From NCBI RefSeq assembly GCF_900116805.1, contig NZ_FPBV01000004.1:62001-126000 (forward strand): 64,000 nt of DNA, written 5' to 3'. The DNA is from Paenalicyclobacillus macrosporangiidus. GTDB lineage: Bacteria; Bacillota; Bacilli; Alicyclobacillales; Alicyclobacillaceae. The notes beneath the pieces were generated by a model. That model searched no databases. It saw only the letters and a list, made by a program, of their open reading frames with translations, and was not told the origin of the DNA. Each line of letters begins with the position of its first letter. Position 1 is the stretch's first letter. Shown here piece by piece: positions 35,628 through 44,114 of this stretch. A program made the position numbers and the translations under genes.

Positions 35628-35722
35628 CATGCACTGTACGCACGGGACGCCCCTGCTTGTGGAAACGCCGGTGATCCTCCCGCCGGCCAGCCGGGGCGAT
35701 CGCTGACAGGCAGGTGTCGCGG

Positions 35723-36493
35723 ATGTCCGATTTCATCGCTCATTCCACCACCCGGCCGCTGTTCGGGCAACTGGCCATCGTCACCGGTGCCTCGCGCGGC
35801 ATCGGCCGCTCCATCGCCCTAGCACTCGGCCGGGCCGGGGCCCACGTCGTGGTCAACTACCGGAGCTCGCGGGAGGCCGCGGAACAGGTCGTCGAGGAGA
35901 TCCGCGCCAACGGCAGCAGATCGTACGCTGTCCAGGCCGACGTCACCGATCCGGCCCAGGTCGAGGCCCTGATGACCGCCGCCACCGGCTTCGGGATCCC
36001 CCGCATCCTCGTGAACAACGCCGGGATCGCCAGCGCGCGCCTGCTCCTCGACACCACGCTCGAGGAGTGGGAGCAGTTGATCAAAAGCAACTTGACGGCG
36101 CCCTTCCTGTGCACGAAAGCCGTTTTGCCTCACATGCTGCGGGCGCGCTACGGCCGGATCATCAACATCTCATCCATCTGGGGCATCACGGGCGGTTCGT
36201 ACGAAGTGGCGTACTCCGCCACCAAGGGCGGCATCCTCGCGTTCACCAAGGCGTTGGCCAAGGAGCTCGCTCCCTCTGGCATCACCGTGAACGCCGTGGC
36301 GCCGGGAGCCATTGAGACCGACATGCTCAACCGCCTGTCGGCGGAGGACCGGCAGGCCCTCGCCGGGGAGACGCCGGTGGGCCGGCTCGGCCGTCCGGAA
36401 GACGTGGCCCACGCCGTCCTGTTTTTGGCCTCCCCGGCGGCGTCGTATATGACCGGCCAGGTCATCAGCCCAAACGGCGGACTCGTCACCTGA
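35723..36493 (+). CDS. SDR-family oxidoreductase, FabG-like
   Basis: 256 residues. Classical short-chain dehydrogenase: TGASRGIGRSIA cofactor loop near residue 22, NNAGIA, catalytic Ser in INISSIWG and YxxxK in YSATKGG. Closest in character to 3-oxoacyl-ACP reductase (FabG), NADP(H)-linked; the real substrate cannot be read from the sequence. ATG 35723 has AGGTG 7 nt upstream; GTG 35714 is possible. It stands alone on the plus strand. Confidence 0.85.
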   Translation: MSDFIAHSTTRPLFGQLAIVTGASRGIGRSIALALGRAGAHVVVNYRSSREAAEQVVEEIRANGSRSYAVQADVTDPAQVEALMTAATGFGIPRILVNNAGIASARLLLDTTLEEWEQLIKSNLTAPFLCTKAVLPHMLRARYGRIINISSIWGITGGSYEVAYSATKGGILAFTKALAKELAPSGITVNAVAPGAIETDMLNRLSAEDRQALAGETPVGRLGRPEDVAHAVLFLASPAASYMTGQVISPNGGLVT

Positions 36494-36736
36494 ACGCCGC
36501 GGCCGCCGTGCAGGCCCTCCCCGGCGGCCTCCGCCCATGATGACCTTCGACCCATTCCCTCGCCCCGCGCCCGATCTGCACACCCACGGCGTCCGCCCGG
36601 GCACGGACAATGTCCGCCTTCATCTGATCCACAGAGAGCACCGCACCACCTCCCGGGCCGGCAGCGGACGCGCCCCGCTGCCGGCGTAACCTGCCGTCGC
36701 ATGCCGTGACCATCCTCTGCGGAAGGAGATGCCCGT

Positions 36737-37258
36737 GTGAGCGCATCCCGGCACAGCCGTTCCCGCAAAACCCGCGCCGCATTCCGCTCCCGCCGGAAGC
36801 GCCGCCCGTCTCGGCGGTGGAACCGTCCGCTGATGCGCGCGGTGGAGCGAGAGGCACGGCGCCTTGGACTGGAGCCCGAGGCGTTCCTCCGGTCGGCGGT
36901 GGCCCTGTCCAGGCAGTTGCGCGCGCTGTTGCCGAAGGACGCCACGCTTCCACAGGAGTTGCCGTCGTGGCTGGAGAGCCCGTGGATGGGCGCCGCCCTG
37001 ACGGCCATCGTGCCCACCCTGGTTCAAGCGCTGCAGTCCGGTGCCATCGATGCCCTGCTGAAAGGGCTCGGCAAAGGGGAGGGCGATCCCGCCCCTGATC
37101 ACGGTCCGCATGACACCAGGCCCGGGCAGGCCCCGGAATCACCCCCTGCCGCGGCGTCCACCCCGGATGCGAATGTGCGCACCACCGTTCCGTGGACGCC
37201 GTTGCGTCCGTACCGGGACACGGCCTATACCTTGCCTGTCGACTGGGAATGGTTCTGA
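36737..37258 (+). CDS. hypothetical protein, basic N-terminus and Pro-rich C-terminus
   Basis: 173 residues, not recognised. An Arg-rich first 35 residues, a helical middle (residues 36-115) with a hydrophobic stretch PWMGAALTAIVPTLVQAL, then a Pro/Asp-rich linker and an aromatic end (YTLPVDWEWF). GTG 36737 follows AAGGAGAT by 8 nt, which supports real translation. Its 3' end overlaps gerC on the other strand by 34 bp. The basic, low-complexity style recalls small spore proteins, but this is only a guess. Confidence 0.55.
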   Translation: MSASRHSRSRKTRAAFRSRRKRRPSRRWNRPLMRAVEREARRLGLEPEAFLRSAVALSRQLRALLPKDATLPQELPSWLESPWMGAALTAIVPTLVQALQSGAIDALLKGLGKGEGDPAPDHGPHDTRPGQAPESPPAAASTPDANVRTTVPWTPLRPYRDTAYTLPVDWEWF

Positions 37259-38517
37259 TTCCCGTCCCCCGCCGGCGCGAGCTGAACCCCGAAGCGCCGC
37301 AGGTGCAGACGAACGTTCACCTGCACGTCGGCATCCTTCAGCCGGTCCTCCCAGGGGTACGAGATATACGCCTGATGAGTCGGGAACAGGTGCCGCGCAT
37401 GCAACGACACGGGGACCACATCGCACTGATACCGGTTGAGCAGCAGCTGCAGAACACTCGTAAACTGGCCCGCCAGCTCCTCGTTGAGCGCCTGTTCCAC
37501 GCGCAAGCGCGTCTGTGGCAGGGAGTAGTTGGCGCTGCCTTTCATCGACGCCACGTCCGCCTCCATCGGAACCAGCACGCGGATCTTCATGGGATTCCCG
37601 AGCGCCACTGTATAGACCGGGCCCCGCTCGGCCTTCAGGGCCAAACTCAAGAACTGTCCTTTGGTCAAGGGATCCGGAACGGTCATTTGCGGGCGCTTGA
37701 TGCGCCCCTGCAGGATGGCGATGAGCATTGCCTGTTGGCCGTCGATGGTGCCCACCAACTTGCCCTCCTTGAACAGGGCCGCGCCCATCCACTCCACCGG
37801 ATTCCCGCCGCTGCGAGCGACCCGGCCCGGCGAGAAGGACATCGGTTGCCCTCCGTCGTCCTTTTGGCCTTGCGGATTTTGTTGGACTTCCTGGTTCACG
37901 GAGAGCATCGGGATCATGGCGGCCATGTGGTGCTCCGAGGAAACGGTGACAAAGTCGTGCAATGACACCACCGGGAACAGGCCGCTCCGTTGGCCCACGT
38001 CCGCGATGCTGTCCGGCATGCGCGTCGGAGAATGCTCCAGGACAGGCTTGTCAGCCGCGATAATGTCGTGTGCGCGGCCATGGGCCACACCCAGGTACAG
38101 GCTTGGCCGGAACTCGCGAAACCGCGTCATCGCCTGGAGTTCGTCGGACAAGCCTTCGCGAGCCAACTCCTCGCCGAAGATGACCTGACCCAGATGGTCC
38201 AGGGACATCGCGCGCTCCACGCTCGAGTTGGCAATGGTCAGCGCCTCCATGATGTTGTGCCCGCGAAAGGTGACCGGTCCCGTTCCGGCCAACGGCTCCC
38301 CGCCCTTGCCGCCACCGGAAGACGTCGCCGGATTCTGAGGCAGGGCGATGCGAAACGTGCAGTCGATGAGCCCGTCCGGCGCCTTGTCGATGCCGAGGGT
38401 GGTGACAAACGCTTGCTGCTCCAATTCCTTGCGGTCATAGCATCCGCTGGTCATCCCGCACAGCGCCGCAAGGGCGGCGACCGTGCACCAGCGCGCAGGC
38501 CTCATCCGTTTTCCCAT
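37225..38517 (-). CDS. spore germination lipoprotein, Ger(x)C family
   Basis: 430 residues. Signal peptide ending in the lipobox GMTSGC (Cys26 lipidated), then the Ger(x)C fold: CYDRKELEQQAFVTTLGIDK, VIFGEELAREGL and the C-terminal domain from about 250. The C subunits of germinant receptors sit on the outer face of the spore inner membrane beside A and B subunits. No A or B subunit gene is nearby, so this is an orphan C subunit. Confidence 0.9.
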   Translation of the reverse strand: MGKRMRPARWCTVAALAALCGMTSGCYDRKELEQQAFVTTLGIDKAPDGLIDCTFRIALPQNPATSSGGGKGGEPLAGTGPVTFRGHNIMEALTIANSSVERAMSLDHLGQVIFGEELAREGLSDELQAMTRFREFRPSLYLGVAHGRAHDIIAADKPVLEHSPTRMPDSIADVGQRSGLFPVVSLHDFVTVSSEHHMAAMIPMLSVNQEVQQNPQGQKDDGGQPMSFSPGRVARSGGNPVEWMGAALFKEGKLVGTIDGQQAMLIAILQGRIKRPQMTVPDPLTKGQFLSLALKAERGPVYTVALGNPMKIRVLVPMEADVASMKGSANYSLPQTRLRVEQALNEELAGQFTSVLQLLLNRYQCDVVPVSLHARHLFPTHQAYISYPWEDRLKDADVQVNVRLHLRRFGVQLAPAGDGNQNHSQSTGKV

Positions 38518-38649
38518 GCTGCCTCACCCCGCATAGATTGGCACGGAACACACACGGCCATACAAGTCGGAATTGTGGTACCATGAGAGAAGACGGGCAT
38601 GGCGGAGCAGACGCCGTGGCCGGCGAAGGACGGCGAGAGGAGGGATAAG

Positions 38650-39126
38650 GTGGACCCCGTCGTCGTGCGGTTGAAAGTGAACTTCAAGACGTTGGAGGAG
38701 TTCCGCAGGTTTCGCGAATACGGCCTGGAGGAGCTCTCCATGTACGAAGACCTGCAGGCCAACATGATTGAAAACGATGCGGACTCACCGTTCTACGGGG
38801 TGTACGAAGACGGCCGGCTGGTGGCGCGCATGAGCTTGTACCCCGTCAGCGCGCGGTTCGACCGCTATTTCACACCCCCGAGAGACCACCTGGAACTGTG
38901 GAAATTGGAGGTCTTGCCCGGATACAAGGGGAAAGGCTACGGACGCGCGTTGGTGCAACACGCACAGTCGTTCGGGTTGCCCATCAAGACCAACGTCCGC
39001 TGCGGGGCCCATGAATTCTTCACGAAACTCGGGTTTTATCCGGTGAAATACAACCCTGAACGAGACCACGGCCAAAATCCGTACCTCTGGCTGCCCCCTG
39101 AGGAGCCTCGGCCGGCGTCATCGTGA
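38650..39126 (+). CDS. ylbP: GNAT-family N-acetyltransferase YlbP
   Basis: 158 residues, the length of B. subtilis YlbP (160). NFKTLEEFRRFREYGLEELS opens the protein; the acetyl-CoA site is LEVLPGYKGKGYGRALVQHA (V/L-x-P-x-x-x-G-x-G-x-G), followed by a YlbP-like end. Substrate unknown. GTG 38650 behind AGGAGGGATAAG matches the family start better than ATG 38599. It converges on ylbO, its neighbour also in Bacillus, though there both point the same way. Confidence 0.87.
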   Translation: MDPVVVRLKVNFKTLEEFRRFREYGLEELSMYEDLQANMIENDADSPFYGVYEDGRLVARMSLYPVSARFDRYFTPPRDHLELWKLEVLPGYKGKGYGRALVQHAQSFGLPIKTNVRCGAHEFFTKLGFYPVKYNPERDHGQNPYLWLPPEEPRPASS

Positions 39127-39129
39127 AAA

Positions 39130-39162
39130 GAAGCGGGTCGTCCATCGGGGACAACCCGCTTC
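39130..39162. terminator. bidirectional terminator between ylbP and ylbO
   Basis: Hairpin GAAGCGGGTCGTCC-N5-GGACAACCCGCTTC with one internal mismatch. On the minus strand it is followed by TTTTC, on the plus strand by a pyrimidine-rich tail. It serves both convergent genes. Confidence 0.8.
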
Positions 39163-39187
39163 CTCCTTGCGCCGGCCGGCATGACGG

Positions 39188-39832
39188 TCATTCCGCCTGT
39201 TGCGCCGGCAAGTCGCTGGCCACGCGCTCCAAATTGCCGTATTCGTCAATCCGGTACATGAACCCGCCGCTGACGGCCTCGCCGTCGAGGAACGCCGCCT
39301 TGCGCGCACGTTCAAAGATCTCCACCAACGCCCGGTAGTCTTGGACCACCACTTGGTGATCGCGGCGCAGCCGCTCCAACTGGGTGAGGACCTCCCGATG
39401 GGTGTGCTCAAGGGACTCGTACTTCTCCTTCCACTCGTTGCACTCCCGTTGCGCCGCCCGCCAGCGCGAGGCCCAGTGCTGCGCCGTGTTTTTCTCCTGG
39501 CGCAAGAATCGCAGCACTTGCGCCCAACTCATCAAGGTCGCCGTCGGGTGGTCGTAATCGCCGCCCTCCAACTGGGCCTGAATTTTGGCAGACTTGCGTG
39601 CCTTGCGGTCCTGCTTGGCCAGCTCAATCTGACCCCGGTACTGTTTGCGCACACACGCGTTCCAGCGAAACCCGCAGGCGGCCGCGGTGCGCCCGAGCTT
39701 TCGGCTGGCCTCGTTGAATCCCGCCAGCTGGGTGCTGCCCTCGCGGATGTGCTTCAACACGACCTCCGCCAGAATGGCGTCGTCTTCCGTCGTCCAGGCA
39801 TCTTGTCTCATGGTCCGCACGGTTTGTTTCAT
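39188..39832 (-). CDS. ylbO: RsfA-family prespore transcription factor (YlbO-like)
   Basis: 214 residues. An N-terminal Myb/SANT-like helical DNA-binding domain ([20 protein letters not shown] to [11 protein letters not shown], residues 9-66) and a long coiled coil at about 115-180. RsfA is a SigF-dependent regulator of prespore genes; YlbO is its close paralogue. ATG 39832 follows GGGAGGAACATCGAC; the frame runs to 39922. It is the neighbour of ylbP in Bacillus too. Confidence 0.88.
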   Translation of the reverse strand: MKQTVRTMRQDAWTTEDDAILAEVVLKHIREGSTQLAGFNEASRKLGRTAAACGFRWNACVRKQYRGQIELAKQDRKARKSAKIQAQLEGGDYDHPTATLMSWAQVLRFLRQEKNTAQHWASRWRAAQRECNEWKEKYESLEHTHREVLTQLERLRRDHQVVVQDYRALVEIFERARKAAFLDGEAVSGGFMYRIDEYGNLERVASDLPAQQAE

Positions 39833-39930
39833 GTCGATGTTCCTCCCGCCATTACGCCCGTTGACATTTCCGATGACAGAAACTAACTCTAGTGATTCCC
39901 CGTCAAGAGAGGGGATATACACGGAACGTC

Positions 39931-39959
39931 AAAAAAACCCGCTCTCGGAAGAGAGCGGG
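39931..39959 (-). terminator. rho-independent terminator
   Basis: CCCGCTCTC-TTCC-GAGAGCGGG on the minus strand followed by seven T, 5 bp after the stop of the small basic protein gene. Confidence 0.92.
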
Positions 39960-39964
39960 CCTCG

Positions 39965-40213
39965 TCAACGAGCGCCGGACAGCCTTCGCGGCCGGATGGA
40001 GCGCCAGCCCAGCCGGCGGTAGACGGCCGGATCGCCGGCCTCCGCGAAGCGGATCACCGCCACCCTGCCGGCTGGCCGCGGCGGTCTTCCCCCCAGCATG
40101 CGCCACAGCGCAATCGCCAAGGTCAACCAGCGGCTGCGCAACACCGCCTGCCACAATCCGTACAGCATCAGCAGCCACTTGGCCGTTCGGTACACGGCGC
40201 GCAATCCACCCAT
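39965..40213 (-). CDS. small basic hypothetical protein, thiI-linked
   Basis: 82 residues, very basic, with one amphipathic or membrane-associated stretch (WLLMLYGLWQAVL, then WLTLAIALWRML). Not recognised. Two ATGs follow AAGGGGTG; the second (40213) has 6-nt spacing. It lies 65 bp after thiI and ends in a strong terminator, so it is probably the last gene of the nifZ-thiI unit. Confidence 0.6.
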   Translation of the reverse strand: MGGLRAVYRTAKWLLMLYGLWQAVLRSRWLTLAIALWRMLGGRPPRPAGRVAVIRFAEAGDPAVYRRLGWRSIRPRRLSGAR

Positions 40214-40278
40214 CAGCATCACCCCTTGCCGGCGGATGTGTCCGCACGCAGGGTTAGCTTGTACGTTTGCCACAGCCG

Positions 40279-41472
40279 TCAATCGGCAATCGAGTCCTCG
40301 GCATGAAAGGTCTTCATCGTCGTCCGCGCCACGGCATCCTCGACCAAGGCGTCCACCGGAAGGGGTTCCTCAGCCGCTTCCGCCTCTTCGAGGCTCGGTT
40401 TCGTACGCGGGTTCGGCGGTACGAAGATGGTGCAACAATCTTCGTACGGCAGGATGGAGGTGTCGTACGTGCCGATCTCGCGTGCCATCCGGATGATCTC
40501 CACCTTGTCCATGCCCACGAGCGGACGCAGTACCGGCAGGTTGGTCACCGCATTGATGGTGCGCATGCTCTCCAGCGTCTGGCTGGCCACCTGGCCCAGG
40601 CTCTCCCCGGTCATGAGGGCCAGGAGCCCCCGCTGCCGGGCAATCCGGTCGGCAATCCGCAGCATCATCCGCCGCATGATGGTGATGTACAGCGGCGCGG
40701 GGCAATGTTTGCGGATGGCGGTCTGCACGTCCGTGAAGTGGACCGTGTGCAGCGTCACCCGGCCGCCCCAGCCGGCGAGGATTTGGGCCAGCGTCTCGAC
40801 CTTCTCCAGCGCGCGTTCGCTCGTGAAGGGAAAGCTGTGAAAGTGAATCGCCTCGAGCGTCACGCCGCGCTTCATCCCGAGCCATCCTGCCACGGGGCTG
40901 TCGATCCCGCCGGACAACAGCAACCCGGCCCTTCCCGCCGAGTGTGCGGGCATCCCCCCGACCCCCGGGACGACGCGCCCGTACACGTGGGCCTCCTCGT
41001 CCCGGATGTGGATATACACCGTCACATCCGGGTGATGCACGTCCACACGCCACTGCGGCAGGGCCCGCAGGCAGGCCCCGCCGACCTCGTCCGCCACCTG
41101 CGGGGAGTTGAGCGGAAATCGTTTGTTGGTCCGCTTCACTTCCACTTTGAACGTCGGCGGACGTCCGGTGGGTGTCTCACTGGACTGGAGGACGCGGATG
41201 GCGGCGGATCGAAACGCGTCCAAGTCCAAGTTCACGACCTCCACCGGGCTCAGGGAGGTCAGGCCGAAGACTCGCCGCAACCGCTCCAGAACAGGTTCCA
41301 CCTGCTCATCCTCGAGGGTGATTAGCACCCTTCCCGCAATCCGCTCGGCCTTGGCGCCCTGCCAAGGGCGCAGGGCCGCACGGATGTTCCGCAGGAGCAG
41401 CCGCTCGAAGTCGGACCGGTTCTTCCCCTTCAGGCTCATCTCGCCGTACCGGGCGACAATGTGCTGGACCAA
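40279..41472 (-). CDS. thiI: tRNA 4-thiouridine synthase ThiI
   Basis: 397 residues. N-terminal ferredoxin-like plus THUMP domain (about 55-165), then a PP-loop ATPase with LLSGGIDSPVAGWLGMKRG (about 184-202). It activates U8 of tRNA by adenylation for sulfur insertion. No C-terminal rhodanese domain is present, as in B. subtilis, so sulfur must come from the partner cysteine desulfurase immediately upstream. TTG start 3 bp after the nifZ stop. Confidence 0.94.
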   Translation of the reverse strand: MVQHIVARYGEMSLKGKNRSDFERLLLRNIRAALRPWQGAKAERIAGRVLITLEDEQVEPVLERLRRVFGLTSLSPVEVVNLDLDAFRSAAIRVLQSSETPTGRPPTFKVEVKRTNKRFPLNSPQVADEVGGACLRALPQWRVDVHHPDVTVYIHIRDEEAHVYGRVVPGVGGMPAHSAGRAGLLLSGGIDSPVAGWLGMKRGVTLEAIHFHSFPFTSERALEKVETLAQILAGWGGRVTLHTVHFTDVQTAIRKHCPAPLYITIMRRMMLRIADRIARQRGLLALMTGESLGQVASQTLESMRTINAVTNLPVLRPLVGMDKVEIIRMAREIGTYDTSILPYEDCCTIFVPPNPRTKPSLEEAEAAEEPLPVDALVEDAVARTTMKTFHAEDSIAD

Positions 41473-41475
41473 CGG

Positions 41476-42630
41476 TCACACCCCCGTACCCACCGTGTCG
41501 TACAGCCAGGCCACCTGTCGCCGGATCACCTCGATGGCCCGATTCATCGCTGCCTCGTCCGTGTGCCATCCGAACGAGAACCGGATGGCGCCGGTCACCT
41601 CCGCCGCGTCGAGGCCCATCACTTCGAGGACGTGCGACGCCTTCGCGTGCCCGCCTCGGCTGGAGCAGGCCGATCCGGTCGACACGTACACGCCCTCCGC
41701 TTCCAACGCGTGCACAAGCACCTCGCCCCGCAGCCCCGGAAAAGAGGCGCTGACGATGTAGGGCGAAGCCTCCCGCGGCCGGTGTACGCGGCACTGCGGG
41801 ATCGTCCGCAATGCCTCGCAGAATTGTTCGGACCACGCCGACATCTGCTGGTACCGCTCTGCCGCCCGCTCCGACGCATGGCTGGCCGCCGCGCCGAGGG
41901 CGGCGATGCCGAGGGTGTTCTCCGTCCCGGAGCGCAATCCCCCTTCCTGTCCGCCTCCGAACAACACGGGGTCCAGCACCAGTCCCGGCCGGATGTACAG
42001 CGCGCCAATGCCCTTTGGCGCTCCAATCTTGTGGCCGGAGACGCTGTACATGTCCGCCTGCGCAAGGCTGGCCGCAGAGGGGATCTTGCCAAACGCCTGA
42101 ATGCCGTCGACGTGGAAGATCGTCTTCGGCCTTTGGCGTAAAGCCTGGCCGATCTCCGCCACCGGCAACACAGCGCCGGTTTCGTTGTTCACATGCATGA
42201 CGCTGACCAAGACCGTGTCGTCCGTGACGGCCTCGAGCACCCGTTCGGCCGGAACCCAGCCGTCCGCATCCGGTGCCACGTACGTCACACGCCAACCTTC
42301 GCGCTCGAGGGCACGGAACGGCTCGAGCACCGAGGGATGCTCCACCTGCGTCGTCACCACATGCCGGCCGCGCCCCCCGTGCCGCCGTGTGGCGCCGAAG
42401 ATGGCCAGGTTATTGGCTTCCGTACCGCCACCCGTGAACACAACCTGGCCGTCCCGCACGCCGAGCGCCCGCAGCACTTGTTTGCGCGCCGCCTCGATGC
42501 GCCGCTCGGCCTCCAGCCCCTTGCGATGCAGGGAGGACGGGTTGCCATACACGGAAAACATCTCCTGGATGATTCGCTCGACCTCCGGCAGCAGTGGGGT
42601 CGTCGCCGCATTGTCCAGATATACCTCCAT
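41476..42630 (-). CDS. nifZ: cysteine desulfurase NifZ (IscS-like), ThiI partner
   Basis: 384 residues. Fold-type I PLP enzyme: EVYLDNAATTPLLPEV at the start, PLP Lys in SGHKIGAPKGIGALY (about 203) and the mobile-loop Cys in STGSACSSRGGHA (about 325). It supplies persulfide to ThiI for s4U8. ATG 42630 follows GGGGGAGGCGGCG; the frame runs into the gapB 3' end. The nifZ-thiI pair is the Bacillus arrangement. Confidence 0.92.
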   Translation of the reverse strand: MEVYLDNAATTPLLPEVERIIQEMFSVYGNPSSLHRKGLEAERRIEAARKQVLRALGVRDGQVVFTGGGTEANNLAIFGATRRHGGRGRHVVTTQVEHPSVLEPFRALEREGWRVTYVAPDADGWVPAERVLEAVTDDTVLVSVMHVNNETGAVLPVAEIGQALRQRPKTIFHVDGIQAFGKIPSAASLAQADMYSVSGHKIGAPKGIGALYIRPGLVLDPVLFGGGQEGGLRSGTENTLGIAALGAAASHASERAAERYQQMSAWSEQFCEALRTIPQCRVHRPREASPYIVSASFPGLRGEVLVHALEAEGVYVSTGSACSSRGGHAKASHVLEVMGLDAAEVTGAIRFSFGWHTDEAAMNRAIEVIRRQVAWLYDTVGTGV

Positions 42631-42683
42631 CGCCGCCTCCCCCTTTCGTCCACGTATAGAGTAGCAGATGAAGCGCAGAACGC

Positions 42684-42722
42684 AAAAACGCCGTCTGCGC
42701 AGCACCGTTGCGCAGACGGCGT
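42684..42722 (-). terminator. rho-independent terminator of gapB
   Basis: Perfect 14-bp stem ACGCCGTCTGCGCA around a 7-nt loop, followed by TTTT on the minus strand, 77 bp after gapB and 54 bp before nifZ. Confidence 0.9.
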
Positions 42723-42799
42723 GGCACCGCCCGACCGGCGCACGCAGCGCGGCCAGCCGGACACGTGTAAAGGTGACAGGGCAAAGGCCTGTCGGCCCG

Positions 42800-43849
42800 T
42801 CAGCGATGGGTGAGAACCGAGTCGAGGCGAGACACCGGTGCACCGCCTATCACGAGCCGGGCGAGATCGACAATGCGGCAGGAGTAGCCCCACTCGTTGT
42901 CATACCAGGCCAGAACCTTGACCGTCGTGCCCTCCATCACCAGGGTGGACGGGCCGTCGACGATGGCCGAGCGGGAGTCGCCGTTGAAGTCCACGGATAC
43001 CAACGGCTCCTCCGTATAACCGAGGAACGGGGCGAGTTCCGTCGTCGCCGCCCGGGCCAACGCTTGGTTGACCTCGTCCGCCGTGACAGGGCAGGCCAGT
43101 TCCGCCACCAGGTCGACGATGGACACGTTCGGGGTCGGCACCCGCAGGGCAATGCCGTTCAGCTTGCCCTGCAACTCCGGCATGACGAGTCCGATGGCCT
43201 TGGCCGCCCCCGTGCTGGTTGGAATGATGGATTCCGCGCAGGCACGCGCCCTGCGAAGGTCTTTGTGGGGATTGTCCAGGTTCTTCTGGTCATTGGTGTA
43301 GCTGTGCACCGTCGTCACCAGGCCGCGCCGGATCCCGAACGTCTCGTGCAGGACCTTCACCACCGGACCCAGGCAGTTGGTCGTGCACGAGGCCCCCGAC
43401 ACGATATGGTGCCGTTCCGGATCATAGGCGTCGTGATTGACCCCCATCACCACGGTGACGTCCGCGTCGGCCGCCGTTTTGGCAGGCGCCGTAATGATCA
43501 CCTTGCGCGCCCCCTGCGACAGATGCACGCCGGCCGTCTCGCGGGTGCGGAACTTCCCGGTCGCCTCCACCACTACGTCCACGCCGAGGTCACCCCAGGG
43601 CAGTACGGACGGATCCCGCGTGGAGAACACACGCGTCTCCACATCGCCTGCCCGCCAGCCGTCCGCCGTAAACTCCACAGGCACATCCCACCGCCCATGG
43701 ACTGAATCGTACTTCAGCAGGTGGGCCAACGTCTGTGCGTCCGCCGTACCGTTGACCGCCACCACGTCGATGCCGCCGGTCTCCACGGCCCGCCGGTACA
43801 CCATTCTGCCGATACGGCCGAAGCCGTTGATGGCCATCCGAATCGTCAT
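42800..43849 (-). CDS. gapB: glyceraldehyde-3-phosphate dehydrogenase, GapB-like
   Basis: 349 residues. Rossmann GFGRIGRMV at 9-17, catalytic Cys155 in SGASCTTNCLG, phosphate-binding and ARACAESIIPTSTGAAKA. After strand 2 it reads AVNGTADA where NAD-specific GapA has Asp, as in GapB (VVAINAS type). Loss of this Asp favours NADPH and the gluconeogenic direction. It is monocistronic, with its own terminator. ATG 43849 is the likely start; TTG 43858 is possible. Confidence 0.88.
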   Translation of the reverse strand: MTIRMAINGFGRIGRMVYRRAVETGGIDVVAVNGTADAQTLAHLLKYDSVHGRWDVPVEFTADGWRAGDVETRVFSTRDPSVLPWGDLGVDVVVEATGKFRTRETAGVHLSQGARKVIITAPAKTAADADVTVVMGVNHDAYDPERHHIVSGASCTTNCLGPVVKVLHETFGIRRGLVTTVHSYTNDQKNLDNPHKDLRRARACAESIIPTSTGAAKAIGLVMPELQGKLNGIALRVPTPNVSIVDLVAELACPVTADEVNQALARAATTELAPFLGYTEEPLVSVDFNGDSRSAIVDGPSTLVMEGTTVKVLAWYDNEWGYSCRIVDLARLVIGGAPVSRLDSVLTHR

Positions 43850-44005
43850 ACCGCGCAACGCCCCTTCTTTGCGAATCCCTTGGAGTCTTCCCTCCTTATA
43901 TTACACAAAGAAGAGGATATGTTCTATACTCGAAGGCCGTCTTTGTTGAGATTAGTATGTCACAATTCGACGCGGGGCGCTGGGCAAATCCATGTCCCGG
44001 TTCCC

Positions 44006-44092
44006 TCAATGTCCTGTATAGACATACCAGACCCCGAGCGCCAAGAACACCAGTCCCGCCACCAGACAGCCGATGGCCAGCCGCCTCAACAA
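44006..44092 (-). CDS. 28-residue single-span membrane protein
   Basis: A tiny frame: MLRRLAIGCLVAGLVFLALG then VWYVYTGH, one membrane helix with a basic N-terminus. TTG 44092 is 8 nt after GAGGGG; GTG 44107 would add five residues. It begins 22 bp after the methyltransferase stop on the same strand. Too short for family assignment; codon use and ribosome site support it. Confidence 0.45.
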   Translation of the reverse strand: MLRRLAIGCLVAGLVFLALGVWYVYTGH

Positions 44093-44114
44093 CGCGCTTC
44101 CCCTCACTTTTCCG

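Noticed and set aside
36148-37017. 289-codon minus-strand frame opposite the SDR end and the hypothetical gene
   Set aside because: Antisense to the SDR C-terminus; no ribosome site or domain.
42688-42722. GCGCAGCA in the gapB terminator as a further copy of the sigE-sigG hairpin loop
   Set aside because: The shared bases fall in the stem, not the loop, the loop is only 7 nt, and the T-run shows an ordinary terminator.
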